Origin: Mycobacterium sp. SMC-4
Lineage (GTDB): Bacteria; Actinomycetota; Actinomycetes; Mycobacteriales; Mycobacteriaceae
Reading direction: 5' to 3'
Length of the DNA stretch: 64,000 nt
NCBI RefSeq assembly: GCF_025263265.1
Contig: NZ_CP079869.1
Span: 4,340,001-4,404,000 of the forward strand
The number at the start of each line of letters is the position of its first letter. Positions within the stretch are counted from its first letter, which is position 1. The notes beneath the pieces are model-generated. The model was not told where the DNA came from and made no database searches. It saw only the letters and a program-made list of their open reading frames with translations. The position numbers and the translations under genes were made by a program. This document shows positions 54,080 to 63,864 of the stretch, piece after piece.

Positions 54080-54885
54080 AGCTCACGGCGCGGCGGCGCC
54101 CCCGGCGTCGAGGACACCACCGCTGCACACGCGTCCTTGACGCGCATCCCGTCGTCGACCAACCGGTTCACCCGATCGACCAGCTCATCGGTGTCGGCGA
54201 CCGGTGTCGCGCCGTCCAACACGACGGTGACCTCTCCGAGGACCCCGTCAGCAGCCCAGTCGGCAAGCTCACCCAACGTCCCGCGCACGATCTGCTCATG
54301 AGTCTTGGTCAGCTCGCGGCACACCACCGCGCGGCGCTGCGGACCCAGGACGTCCACGGCGTCGCGCAGGCAGTCGGCCAGCCGGCGCGGGGACTCGAAG
54401 AACACACACGTGCGCGGCTCCAGCGTCAGCCCCTGCAGCCAGGTGGTGCGGGCGGACTGCTTGCGTGGCGCGAAACCCTCGAAACAGAACCGCTCCGCGG
54501 GCAGCCCCGCGACGGCCAGCGCCGTCGTCACCGCCGACGGGCCCGGCAGACACTGCACCGGTAGGTCAGCCTGGACGCACGCCGAGACCAGCCGGTAGCC
54601 GGGGTCGCTGATCAGCGGCATGCCGGCGTCGCTGACCAGCAGCACCGTCGCGCCGCTGCGGATGTCGTCGACCAACGCCGGGACTTTGGTGGCTTCGTTG
54701 CTGTCGAACAGGCTGACCACCCGGCCGCCGATCCGGACCTCCAGCGCAGCGGCCAGCGACCGCACCCGGCGGGTGTCCTCGGCGGCGATCACGTCCGCGC
54801 CGGCCAGCGCGCGCACCAACCGGACCGAGGCGTCCGACGGCTGCCCCAGCGGCGTGGCACCGATGAGCAGTCGTCCGGTGGTCAT
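54049..54885 (-). CDS. rsmI: 16S rRNA 2'-O-ribose C1402 methyltransferase
   Basis: The 278-residue tetrapyrrole-methylase-fold protein has LLIGATPLGQPSDASVRLVRAL, AEDTRRVRSL, VSDAGMPLISDPGYRLV, CLPGPSAVTTALAVAGLP, FFESPRRL, all typical of RsmI. It methylates C1402 in the decoding centre. The ATG at 54885 lies seven bases after a TAGGCT box (leaderless). The open frame continues far upstream, but that part overlaps pmt on the other strand. It is divergent from pmt and convergent with pabB. Confidence 0.96.
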   Translation of the reverse strand: MTTGRLLIGATPLGQPSDASVRLVRALAGADVIAAEDTRRVRSLAAALEVRIGGRVVSLFDSNEATKVPALVDDIRSGATVLLVSDAGMPLISDPGYRLVSACVQADLPVQCLPGPSAVTTALAVAGLPAERFCFEGFAPRKQSARTTWLQGLTLEPRTCVFFESPRRLADCLRDAVDVLGPQRRAVVCRELTKTHEQIVRGTLGELADWAADGVLGEVTVVLDGATPVADTDELVDRVNRLVDDGMRVKDACAAVVSSTPGAPPRRELYDAVLRARA

Positions 54886-54892
54886 GTCAGAC

Positions 54893-54902
54893 AGCCTACG
54901 AT
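54893..54902. promoter_or_regulatory. Overlapping divergent -10 boxes of rsmI and pmt
   Basis: AGCCTACGAT reads as TACGAT (54897-54902) toward pmt and TAGGCT (complement of 54893-54898) toward rsmI. Both starts are seven bases away, and the boxes share TA, exactly as between tatD and metG. Confidence 0.5.
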
Positions 54903-54909
54903 CGCTTAG

Positions 54910-56451
54910 GTGACCGCCCCCGCCACCGACGCCACGCGCGCGGTTGCGGTGGCAAGCCCCGCACCGCTGGTGCCGGTGGCCGACTTCGGCCCACTGGACC
55001 GGTTGAACGGCTGGGTGATGACCGCGGTGCTGGTCGCGCTGGCCGCCATCACCCGATTCCTGAACCTGGGTTCGCCCACCGATGCCGGAACCCCGATCTT
55101 CGACGAGAAGCACTACGCACCGCAGGCCTGGCAGATGCTGCACAACGGCGGTGTCGAGGACAACCCCGGCTACGGGCTGGTGGTGCATCCGCCGCTGGGC
55201 AAGCAGCTGATCGCGATCGGCGAGGCGATATTCGGATACAACGCGCTGGGGTGGCGGTACTCCGGAGCGGTCTGCGGCGTGGTGTTGGTCCTGCTGGTCG
55301 TGCGGATCACCCGGCGGATCAGTCGCTCGACGCTGGTGGGAGGGATTGCCGGGCTGCTGGTGATCGCCGACGGCGTCACGTTCGTCACCGCCCGCACGGC
55401 GCTGCTGGACGGTTTTCTGACGATGTTCGTCGTCGCCGCGTTCGGCTGCCTGATCGTCGACCGTGACCAGGTTCGACAGCGGATGCACAACGCGTTCTTG
55501 GACGGCCGGATCGCCGAGACTCGGTGGGGTCCGCGGCTGGGTGTGCGGTGGTGGCGATTCGGCGCCGGGGTGTTGCTGGGGATGGCCTGCGCGACGAAGT
55601 GGTCCGGCCTGTACTTCGTGGTGTTCTTCGGTTTGATGACGGTGGCGTTCGACGTCGCCGCCCGCAAGCAGTATCGGGTGCCACGGCCGTGGCTGGGCAC
55701 CCTCGGCCGAGATGTCGGCCCCGGGCTCTACGCGCTGGTGCTCATCCCGTTCGGGGTCTACCTGGCGTCCTACACACCGTGGTTCGCGTCGGAGACGGCG
55801 ATCAACCGGCATCAGGTGGGACGGGCGATCGGTCCCGACAGCGTGCTACCGGTACCCGACGCGGTCCGCTCGCTGTGGCACTACACGTATGCGGCCTACA
55901 GATTCCACTCCGGCCTGACCAACGCCGACGGCAACCACCACCCGTGGGAGTCCAAACCGTGGGCATGGCCGATGTCGCTGCGGCCGGTGCTCTACGCGAT
56001 CGACACCGAGAACATTGCAGGGTGCGGCGCGCAGTCGTGCGTGAAAGCGGTGATGCTGGTCGGGACCCCGGCGATGTGGTTTCTCGCGGTGCCGGTGCTG
56101 GCCTGGGCGTTGTGGCGAGCGTTCGTCAAGCGCGACTGGCGCTACGCGGCGCTGCTGGTGGGCTATGGCGCAGGCTTTCTGCCCTGGTTCGTCGACATCG
56201 ATCGGCAGATGTACTTCTTCTACGCCGCGACCATGGCCCCGTTCCTGGTGATGATCATCGCGTTGATCCTGGGCGACATCCTGCACAAACCCAAGCAGAA
56301 CGCCGAGCGGCGCACGCTGGGCCTGTTGGTGGTGTGCTGTTATGTCGCGCTGGTCATCACCAACTTCGCCTGGCTGTACCCGATCCTGACCGGGCTGCCG
56401 ATCTCCCAGCACACCTGGAACATGCAGATCTGGCTACCGTCCTGGCGCTGA
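54910..56451 (+). CDS. pmt: Protein O-mannosyltransferase (GT39)
   Basis: The 513-residue polytopic glycosyltransferase has a large outer loop with the catalytic pair in FDEKHYAPQAWQML, the VVHPPLGKQLI segment, and about ten membrane helices. It moves mannose from polyprenyl-phosphate mannose to Ser/Thr of proteins as they leave the Sec channel. The N-terminal 20 residues are alanine-rich. The GTG at 54910 is seven bases after TACGAT (leaderless). It is Rv1002c-like. The Ser/Thr-rich secreted proteins in this window are possible substrates. A hairpin element lies after its stop. Confidence 0.95.
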   Translation: MTAPATDATRAVAVASPAPLVPVADFGPLDRLNGWVMTAVLVALAAITRFLNLGSPTDAGTPIFDEKHYAPQAWQMLHNGGVEDNPGYGLVVHPPLGKQLIAIGEAIFGYNALGWRYSGAVCGVVLVLLVVRITRRISRSTLVGGIAGLLVIADGVTFVTARTALLDGFLTMFVVAAFGCLIVDRDQVRQRMHNAFLDGRIAETRWGPRLGVRWWRFGAGVLLGMACATKWSGLYFVVFFGLMTVAFDVAARKQYRVPRPWLGTLGRDVGPGLYALVLIPFGVYLASYTPWFASETAINRHQVGRAIGPDSVLPVPDAVRSLWHYTYAAYRFHSGLTNADGNHHPWESKPWAWPMSLRPVLYAIDTENIAGCGAQSCVKAVMLVGTPAMWFLAVPVLAWALWRAFVKRDWRYAALLVGYGAGFLPWFVDIDRQMYFFYAATMAPFLVMIIALILGDILHKPKQNAERRTLGLLVVCCYVALVITNFAWLYPILTGLPISQHTWNMQIWLPSWR

Positions 56452-56461
56452 CTGTTGCGTC

Positions 56462-56524
56462 TCGCCAAAGTGCACCCACCGTAGTCACATCTGCCGCGTC
56501 GCTACCGTCAGTGCACTTTGGCGG
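56462..56524. terminator. 63-bp two-stem hairpin between pmt and arcA (copy 2)
   Basis: Outer arms CGCCAAAGTGCA (56463-56474) and TGCACTTTGGCG (56512-56523) pair perfectly; inner arms ACCGTAG and CTACCGT pair with one mismatch. Size, arm order and the AAAGTG/CACTTT and GTAG/CTAC cores match the element at 17110-17172. It lies between convergent genes and would serve as a terminator for both. Confidence 0.7.
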
Positions 56525-56538
56525 AACCGAAGCCCACG

Positions 56539-57747
56539 CTAGAGCGGGTCGCGGGCAGCCGGACAGGACATACACCGCGGGCCGCCTCGCCCGGTCCCCA
56601 GCTCGGAGGCTGCGATCGACAACACCTCGATACCCGAGTCCGCGAGGCGCGCATTGGTTTCCGCGTTGCGCTCGTAGGCCACCACCACGCCGGGAGCCAG
56701 CGCCAGCGTGTTGTTGCCGTCGTCCCACTGCTCACGCTCTGCGGTCACCGGATCCAACCCGGTGTCGATGACGCGTAGCTTGGCGATGCCCATCGCATCG
56801 GCCGCCGCGGCAACGAACGGCGCAGCGCGGTCGATCGTCACCCCGCCGGCGGACCGCCGGATCGTGAACGCTGTCAACGAGTCGACCACATTCGGGTACA
56901 TGACCACGGCGTCGGTGTCGACCATCGTGCACACCGTGTCCAGGTGCATCTGGGCGCGACCCTGCTCGATCGGCACCGCCAGCACGGTGTGCGCCAGGTC
57001 GTCGTCGAAGAGGCTGCGGGCCAGCGCTTCCGCCCCGGCCGGTGTGGTTCGCTGCCCGACGCCGACAGCCACCACCCCGGGCGCCAGCAGCAGCACATCT
57101 CCACCCTCCACCGGCGCCGATCGCGACTCGTAGGCGCGGCGCACGCCGAGGAAACGGGGATGATGGGCATAGATCAGGTCCGTCAGTGAGGTCTCACGCA
57201 CCCGCGCAGGCAGCGCCAAGGAGGTGATCGCCACGCGTGGGCCGATCCAGAACGAGGAGTCCCTCGCGAACAGCAGGTTGGGCAGCGGGTCGATGACGAA
57301 GTCGGCGCCATGGTGCATGCGGCGAACCAGCGAGAGCTCATTCTCGCCGAAAGGCAGCTCGTCGAACGTCATTCCGGCGATCAGCACCCGCGCCAGGTCC
57401 ACGGCGGGAAGCGTCCGCAGGTATGTCGAGAGTTCCTGAGCCAATGGCGATCCCAGGCGGCGGGCGTTGACCGCAGCCGAGATTCCGTGCATCCGCGCCG
57501 CGCCGCTGTGAGCGATCGCCTCGGTCAGCAGATCACCGAGCAGGAGTACCTCCACGCCGCGCGACCGCAACAGGTCGGCGAACGCGTCGTGCTCCTGCTG
57601 CGCCCGATCCACCCACGGAAGGCCGTCGAACAGCAGCGAGTCGTTGTTACGCGGAGTCAGCCGCTTCAGCTCCGGACCGGGCCGGTGCAGCACCACCACC
57701 CGCAGTGCACCGACCTCGGAATTGCATCCCAGCACCGCCTCCGCCAC
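56539..57747 (-). CDS. arcA: Arginine deiminase
   Basis: The 402-residue enzyme has the guanidino-group modifying fold with [51 protein letters not shown], and the C-terminal catalytic cysteine in [11 protein letters not shown]. It turns arginine to citrulline and ammonia. The GTG at 57747 is seven bases after TACGGT (leaderless); a GTG three codons earlier is possible. It is divergent from soxR (46 bp). Rv1001 is the counterpart. No other arc genes are nearby. Confidence 0.96.
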   Translation of the reverse strand: MAEAVLGCNSEVGALRVVVLHRPGPELKRLTPRNNDSLLFDGLPWVDRAQQEHDAFADLLRSRGVEVLLLGDLLTEAIAHSGAARMHGISAAVNARRLGSPLAQELSTYLRTLPAVDLARVLIAGMTFDELPFGENELSLVRRMHHGADFVIDPLPNLLFARDSSFWIGPRVAITSLALPARVRETSLTDLIYAHHPRFLGVRRAYESRSAPVEGGDVLLLAPGVVAVGVGQRTTPAGAEALARSLFDDDLAHTVLAVPIEQGRAQMHLDTVCTMVDTDAVVMYPNVVDSLTAFTIRRSAGGVTIDRAAPFVAAAADAMGIAKLRVIDTGLDPVTAEREQWDDGNNTLALAPGVVVAYERNAETNARLADSGIEVLSIAASELGTGRGGPRCMSCPAARDPL

Positions 57748-57773
57748 ACGTAGCACCGTAGCGCCGACAGGAG

Positions 57774-57791
57774 CCTCAACTATTGTTCAGG
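57774..57791. promoter_or_regulatory. SoxR box at the soxR promoter
   Basis: CCTCAACTATTGTTCAGG closely follows the SoxR operator CCTCAAGTTAACTTGAGG, with outer CCT/AGG and AA/TT kept. It contains a TATTGT -10 box (57781-57786) seven bases from the soxR ATG, so SoxR would bind on its own promoter. Confidence 0.7.
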
Positions 57792-57793
57792 TC

Positions 57794-58228
57794 ATGGACA
57801 GGTCGTCGGCGATGACCCCCGGGGAGATGGCGGCGCGCAGCGGAGTCGCGGTGTCGGCGCTGCACTTCTATGAACGTCAAGGCCTGATCGTGAGCACCCG
57901 CACCGGAGGCAACCAACGTCGCTACGCGCGCGAGACGCTGCGACGTGTGGCGTTCATCCGGATGTCGCAACGACTGGGGATCCCGCTGGCCCGTATCCGC
58001 GACGCGCTGGCCACCCTTCCTTCCGACCGCGTGGCGACCAGTAAGGACTGGGCCCGGTTGTCGGCCGGTTGGCGCAAAGAACTCGACGAGCGCATCGCCC
58101 ATCTGGAGCGGCTCCGTGACAATCTGACCGGCTGCATCGGATGCGGTTGCCTGAGCTTGAAGGCGTGCACCCTGGTCAACCCTGGCGATGTGTTGGCCAG
58201 CCAAGGACCCGGGGCCACCGGACTGTAA
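57794..58228 (+). CDS. soxR: Redox-sensitive MerR-family regulator SoxR
   Basis: The 144-residue protein has the MerR HTH ([26 protein letters not shown]) and the C-terminal [2Fe-2S] motif Cx2CxCx5C (C114, C117, C119, C125). Oxidation or nitrosylation by redox-cycling compounds activates transcription. The ATG at 57794 lies inside its own operator region. alkB follows after 32 bp but has its own -10 box. In actinobacteria SoxR usually controls a few oxidoreductases or exporters; no clear target other than itself lies here. Confidence 0.94.
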   Translation: MDRSSAMTPGEMAARSGVAVSALHFYERQGLIVSTRTGGNQRRYARETLRRVAFIRMSQRLGIPLARIRDALATLPSDRVATSKDWARLSAGWRKELDERIAHLERLRDNLTGCIGCGCLSLKACTLVNPGDVLASQGPGATGL

Positions 58229-58260
58229 AAGTCGAACAATTGTGCGATAAACTGCAGCCC

Positions 58261-58869
58261 ATGGAGCAGGCGGTGCAGAGCTCTTTGTTCGACCACGCCG
58301 ACCGTCGCGACCTCGGCAACGGGGCCTGGCTGGAGGTGCGTTCGGGCTGGCTGTCGCAGGATGGCGCCCGCGACGACGACCTGTTCGGCGAACTGCTGGA
58401 GACGATTCCCTGGCGTGCCGAGCGACGCCAGATGTACGACCGCGAGCTCGACGTACCGCGGCTGGTCAGCCATCACCATCTGGTGGACGAGCCGGCTCCG
58501 CATCCGCGCCTCAAACAGCTGCGCCGGCGCCTCAACGACACCTACGCAGGCGAACTCGGTGAACCTTTCGTCACCGTGGGGCTCAACCTGTACCGCGACG
58601 GTGAGGACTCGGTGGCCTGGCACGGCGACAACATCGGGCGCAGCCGCACCCACGACACCATGGTGGCAATCGTCGGGCTGGGTGCGACCAGGGTCTTCGC
58701 GCTGCGTCCGCGAGGCGGCGGCGCCTCGCTGCGACTACGTCATCACCACGGCGATCTGCTGGTGATGGGCGGCTCGTGCCAACGCACCTGGGAGCATGCA
58801 GTCCCGAAGACCACCCGCCCCACCGGTGCCCGAATCAGCATCCAGTTCCGTCCGCACGACGTGCGCTGA
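58261..58869 (+). CDS. alkB: AlkB-family alpha-ketoglutarate-dependent dioxygenase
   Basis: The 202-residue Fe(II)/2OG oxygenase has the metal triad H121, D123 (WHGDN) and H179 (WEHAV), and the 2OG-binding arginines R191 and R197 in RISIQFR. It probably repairs alkylated bases by oxidative demethylation. It is Rv1000c-like. The ATG is seven bases after TAAACT (leaderless). The mRNA could also come from the soxR promoter, which would tie it to redox stress. Confidence 0.92.
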   Translation: MEQAVQSSLFDHADRRDLGNGAWLEVRSGWLSQDGARDDDLFGELLETIPWRAERRQMYDRELDVPRLVSHHHLVDEPAPHPRLKQLRRRLNDTYAGELGEPFVTVGLNLYRDGEDSVAWHGDNIGRSRTHDTMVAIVGLGATRVFALRPRGGGASLRLRHHHGDLLVMGGSCQRTWEHAVPKTTRPTGARISIQFRPHDVR

Positions 58870-58870
58870 G

Positions 58871-59536
58871 CTATCCCCGCACCAGAGCGACCGCCTGACC
58901 GACCAGGTCGCGGGCCCGGGCAGTGTCGATCTCGGCCACCGGCGCGTCGGCCACCACCAACGGGTTCGCGGTGACGATGACAATGAAATTGCCGAACTTG
59001 GCGACATAGTTGTAGAGCTCGCCGGTACGCGGACCCTGCGCCGTCGTCGTCTGCAGGATGCGATGGGTACCGACGGTGTCGGTGTGCTCGATGTGGGGGG
59101 CCTCTACCACTTCGACCAGCCCGCGTACTCCTTGTCCGCTGAACGTGACCTTGTGGCACTGCTCGTCGGGGGTGTTCACCGGCACCGGCGCCGAGGTCTC
59201 CACCGCAATCACGATGTAACGCACCCCCTCCCCCTCGGCGGTGACCGCGGCCATGTTGCCTCGGGTTCCCTCCGGCACGGTTTGGTCAACGGCACTGGCG
59301 GCGCAGTCGCCGGGATCGAAGGTCAGGCCCGCAGGCAGCGTTTGCGGCGCCAACAGTCGAGGGTCGACTGCGGCCGGACCCACCGAGCTGACGGTGAACG
59401 GCGGACCGAAACTGGTCTGGAGATCAGCGATATTGGCGATGTCGGCACCGGACAGGTCGTCGCCCTGCCCGGCCTGACACGCGACGACACCCGCGCACGC
59501 CATCAGTGTGGCCACCAACTTGCCCCGGTTCGACAT
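58871..59536 (-). CDS. DUF5642-type lipoprotein (first of a tandem pair)
   Basis: The 221-residue protein has a signal peptide ending in a lipobox (GVVAC) and a mature domain seen in mycobacterial DUF5642 proteins, ending in ARDLVGQAVALVRG. It would be anchored at the outer face of the membrane. Function is unknown. A paralogue lies directly upstream (59565-60215) with the same end pattern (DLLTETVAALRG). The stop is one base from that of alkB on the other strand. Confidence 0.8.
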   Translation of the reverse strand: MSNRGKLVATLMACAGVVACQAGQGDDLSGADIANIADLQTSFGPPFTVSSVGPAAVDPRLLAPQTLPAGLTFDPGDCAASAVDQTVPEGTRGNMAAVTAEGEGVRYIVIAVETSAPVPVNTPDEQCHKVTFSGQGVRGLVEVVEAPHIEHTDTVGTHRILQTTTAQGPRTGELYNYVAKFGNFIVIVTANPLVVADAPVAEIDTARARDLVGQAVALVRG

Positions 59537-59564
59537 CGGCGCCAATGTACCTGCGCACGGCGCC

Positions 59565-60215
59565 TCAGCCGCGCAACGCCGCCACCGTTTCGGTCAGCAG
59601 ATCAGCGGCGTCGTCCGGCGTCAGCGCCGGATGGCCGGCGCCGGGGTCGGTGACGACGGTGACGAAACACACGTGACCGTCCAGGTAGGCCACGAAAGTG
59701 TCGGCATGCATGCCGGTTTCGGTCCCGCCCTCGACGACCGTACGGGCCTGCGTGCTCATGCCGTAGACCACTGCGGAGTCCACCGCGGGGGCGGGGATCT
59801 CGGTGACGGTGGCGCTGCTGGGCGCCGCGGTGACCTGCCAGTCCCGGCAGCCGCCGATCAGGCCGGCGTCCGGCCGGTCCGGTGTGGCCGCCGCGACGGC
59901 GTAGATGATGCCGCCCGCTCCCGAGGCCGACCAGCCGCGCACCGTGGCCGGATCCACCGTCGGCGCGCCCAGGGCCAGGCAGTGCGGCGGATCGGCGCTG
60001 GCCGCATCGCGCAGCCCCCACAACGAGATCGGCGATGCCGGTCCGGAGTAGCGCGCCACCTCGTAGCCGTCGGGCACCAGGTCGCGGGCTCGGTCGATCC
60101 TGGCCGGGTTGACCGGCTGCACCGCCACGGCCGCCGAGGTGTCGGGTTGCGGTGACGATGTCTGCCCGCAGGCCACGCACAGCGGCACCAGCGCCCATGC
60201 CGCCAACCACCTCAC
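59565..60215 (-). CDS. DUF5642-type lipoprotein (second of a tandem pair)
   Basis: The 216-residue protein has a short signal peptide with the lipobox CVAC and the same general layout as the gene at 58871: IDRARDLVPDGYEVA near the N-terminus, one cysteine pair likely in the mature part, and a final helix ADLLTETVAALRG. The pair probably arose by duplication and has diverged much. The GTG at 60215 is the likely start. Function is unknown. Confidence 0.77.
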   Translation of the reverse strand: MRWLAAWALVPLCVACGQTSSPQPDTSAAVAVQPVNPARIDRARDLVPDGYEVARYSGPASPISLWGLRDAASADPPHCLALGAPTVDPATVRGWSASGAGGIIYAVAAATPDRPDAGLIGGCRDWQVTAAPSSATVTEIPAPAVDSAVVYGMSTQARTVVEGGTETGMHADTFVAYLDGHVCFVTVVTDPGAGHPALTPDDAADLLTETVAALRG

Positions 60216-60376
60216 GAGGCCTTGATACCACCGACTCGCCCACCCACGCGGCAGGACGCAGGGCGCAGCCGAACTGTCGGATATCTTCCGCTCGGCCCGA
60301 TATGCTGCGCTGCGATCCGGCCTTCGTTGCGCACAGACCGTGTCGCCGCATCACGGGCCGACGAACAGGAGACCAC

Positions 60377-61069
60377 ATGACCAACCCCATGCGTGCCGGC
60401 GCTGTCGCGATCGCCGCGGCTGCGCTCGCAATCGGCCTGTCGGCCTGCGGGTCCGACGGCGAGCCGGCGGACCAGACGTCACCAACGGCCACCGAGACCA
60501 CGGCGCCACCCACCGAGGCACCCGAAACCACCGGCGAGGCGGCCGGCCCCGCCACCACCCTCGACGACTACATCGCAGAGAACAACCTGGTGCGCAGTCC
60601 GGTGCTGCCCGGGGACCCGGGGTCACCGACCGTGGAACTGCCCACCCCCGAGGGTTGGGTCGACATGGGCGCGGACACTCCCGAGGGCGCCTACAAGGCG
60701 ATGACCTTCACCGGAGAACCCCCGGCAGCCGACCCGGCAACGATCGTCACTCGGATGTTCAAGCTGACCGGCAACGTCGACCCGGCCAGGGTTCTTGAGG
60801 TCGCACCCAATTTCTTGCGGACCCTGCCCGAGTTCGAGGGACCCGAGACCGGGCAGAGCGGGACCCTCAGCGATTTCGAGGCGGTGACCATCGGCGGTCT
60901 CTACGTCCGCGAGGGCGTTCCGCGGATGATCGCCCAGAAGACGGTGGTCATCCCCGGCCAGGACGGGTTGTTCGTGCTGCAGATCGACGCCGAGGGCACC
61001 GAGGAGCAGGCCTATCCGCTGATGGACGGGACCGCCGCGATCGACGACGAGACCCGCATCACCCTGTGA
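60377..61069 (+). CDS. LpqN/LpqT-family lipoprotein
   Basis: The 230-residue lipoprotein has a signal peptide ending in LSAC, a Thr/Pro/Glu-rich linker (residues 25-65), and the LpqN domain starting PTVELPTPEGWVDMGADTP. It has the same family as lpqT at 31003. LpqN-type proteins bind mycolate-trehalose lipids in the periplasm. CAGGAGA lies eight bases before the ATG. It is divergent from the DUF5642 pair, with 161 bp between. Confidence 0.85.
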   Translation: MTNPMRAGAVAIAAAALAIGLSACGSDGEPADQTSPTATETTAPPTEAPETTGEAAGPATTLDDYIAENNLVRSPVLPGDPGSPTVELPTPEGWVDMGADTPEGAYKAMTFTGEPPAADPATIVTRMFKLTGNVDPARVLEVAPNFLRTLPEFEGPETGQSGTLSDFEAVTIGGLYVREGVPRMIAQKTVVIPGQDGLFVLQIDAEGTEEQAYPLMDGTAAIDDETRITL

Positions 61070-61078
61070 GCGAGCTGG

Positions 61079-62086
<1,008 letters not shown>

Positions 62087-62209
62087 TTACGGCTGTCCGA
62101 CGAGGTCGGGCAAGGAATCGAGCGCTGCCGTGGAGACATTCGGCGGATACACCCCCTGGTCGGATCTGGTTTGCTAGACAGTGGGACTGCAGCCCTGAGA
62201 CAGGACGAG

Positions 62210-63331
62210 ATGCCCAGCCACCCACGACGCGGCGACCACTACGAGTGGTTCAGCAGTTACCTCGACGCACGGCACACGACACCGGCCGTGCGTGCGTTGA
62301 TGGCCGGCATCGCACTGATGATGTCGACAGCCGTGCTGGTTTTGATCTTGGATCTGGAGCAGCCGCAGCACTTTCCGCGGCTGGCCATGATGTGGTTCGC
62401 CTTCGGCGGCGGCCTGGCCGGAGCGGCACTGTGGGTCTGGCGGTGGCCCACCCGCGCTCAGTCCATGTTGTTCGCGGCGTTGACCTCGGCGTCGATCGCG
62501 GCCATCTGTCTGGCTTATCCCGATCCGCTGGCCGCGCTCCTGGGTTGCATCGCGTTTGCGACCAACGGGGCCTACCTGGCTTTCTTCCACTCCACGCGCC
62601 TGGTGCTGATCAACTTCGTGGTGGCCGCACTGGTCGGCACCAGCAAGGCGATGATGATCGCCGCCGAGGGTCGCACCGCGCTGGCCGTGGTGGATCTTTT
62701 TCTGGTGCTGCAGATCAACATCGTGATGCCGCTGGCCATTCAGGTGCTGTTGCGCGCACTGGAAGGCGATCTGAAGTACGCCGATCTCGACCCGCTGACC
62801 GGCTTGCTCAACCGGCGCGCCTTCCGCAGGCAGACGCTGAACATGATCGCGCGGCGCGGCGACGAGGATCACTACCTGATCGTTGCGTTGGCCGACCTCG
62901 ACGATTTCAAGTCCGTCAACGACACCCACGGCCACCTGGCCGGTGACCGCGCTCTGGTCGCCGTCGCAGAAGCGTTGCGGGCCAATGTGACACCGACCGC
63001 AGTGGTCGCCCGCACCGGCGGCGAGGAGTTCCTGATCGCCGATGTGGCGCCGTCTCACCGGACCGTCTCCACCTACCAGGACATCTGCGACGCCATCGCA
63101 TCGTTGAGCGCGCAGATCACGGCAAGTGTCGGGACGGTCTACACCGCGCTGGACTCCGTGTCGCGACGCCCCATGGAGGCGGTGGTCGACCATCTGGTGG
63201 CCGCCGCCGACGTCGCCATGTACACCGCCAAGCGCAAGGGTGGCAACCAATGTCACCACCACGGCGCCTGGCCGGGTCCGGAGTCGGCGTGGATGGCTCC
63301 GGACCCGGCAACCGGAGCCACACCGCCCTGA
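62210..63331 (+). CDS. Membrane-bound GGDEF diguanylate cyclase
   Basis: The 373-residue protein has about six membrane segments (residues 28-180) with short loops and no evident sensor domain, followed by a GGDEF domain (about 195-345) with LTGLLNRRAF, DLDDFKSVNDTHGH and the active-site RTGGEEF (268-274). GGEEF is a catalytic form. There is no RxxD inhibition site five residues before it. It should make c-di-GMP at the inner face of the membrane. CAGGACG precedes the ATG. It is divergent from pat, so a cAMP-responsive enzyme and a c-di-GMP enzyme are neighbours. Confidence 0.9.
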   Translation: MPSHPRRGDHYEWFSSYLDARHTTPAVRALMAGIALMMSTAVLVLILDLEQPQHFPRLAMMWFAFGGGLAGAALWVWRWPTRAQSMLFAALTSASIAAICLAYPDPLAALLGCIAFATNGAYLAFFHSTRLVLINFVVAALVGTSKAMMIAAEGRTALAVVDLFLVLQINIVMPLAIQVLLRALEGDLKYADLDPLTGLLNRRAFRRQTLNMIARRGDEDHYLIVALADLDDFKSVNDTHGHLAGDRALVAVAEALRANVTPTAVVARTGGEEFLIADVAPSHRTVSTYQDICDAIASLSAQITASVGTVYTALDSVSRRPMEAVVDHLVAAADVAMYTAKRKGGNQCHHHGAWPGPESAWMAPDPATGATPP

Positions 63332-63374
63332 CGGATGATCGTCAGCAGCCCTGCACCTCTGCGGAAGGAACGCC

Positions 63375-63800
63375 GTGCGCACGCTGATCACCGGAACCGA
63401 CGCCGCCGGCAGGTCCTGCGTGGTCAGCGACGGCGAGCTGACACTGGACGAGCTGGCGCCCGGATTTGCGATGGGCGTGCCGTACGCGACAACGGCCAGC
63501 CCGCCCCCGGCCCGGCCCGCCGGTTCCGCACCGCTCATCGATCAGGGCATCGCACCGGGGCTGGTCCGCTGGATGGTCGTCGATCTCGGCGCCGGCTCGG
63601 AGACGCCGATGCACCACACCGACACGCTCGACCTGCAGACGGTGATGTCGGGCACCGTCGAGTTGATCCTCGACGACGGCGCGCACCCGCTCGAGCCGGG
63701 CGACCTGGTGGTGCTGACGGGCGTGGACCACGCGTGGCGCGCGGGACCGGACGGGTGCCAACTGAGCGCGGTACTGGTCGGTACGCCGTCACCGCAATGA
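63375..63800 (+). CDS. Cupin-domain protein
   Basis: The 141-residue protein has a C-terminal cupin barrel (residues 65-138) with METPMHHTDTLDLQTVMSGTVELILDDG and LEPGDLVVLTGVDHAWRAG; histidines at H78-H79 and H118 could bind a metal. It is probably a small enzyme or sensor for an unknown small molecule. GGAAGGA precedes the GTG at 63375. A MarR-type gene follows on the same strand. Confidence 0.8.
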   Translation: MRTLITGTDAAGRSCVVSDGELTLDELAPGFAMGVPYATTASPPPARPAGSAPLIDQGIAPGLVRWMVVDLGAGSETPMHHTDTLDLQTVMSGTVELILDDGAHPLEPGDLVVLTGVDHAWRAGPDGCQLSAVLVGTPSPQ

Positions 63801-63864
63801 CGCCCGGCCCGGTGTGAGCAACCCGATATTGTTTGTGCGCTAACTAATCGGGCACGATGGAAGC

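Noticed and set aside
54886..55812. An N-terminal extension of rsmI by about 300 codons
   Set aside because: The extension is antisense to pmt and has no family match; the ATG at 54885 begins exactly at the RsmI core.
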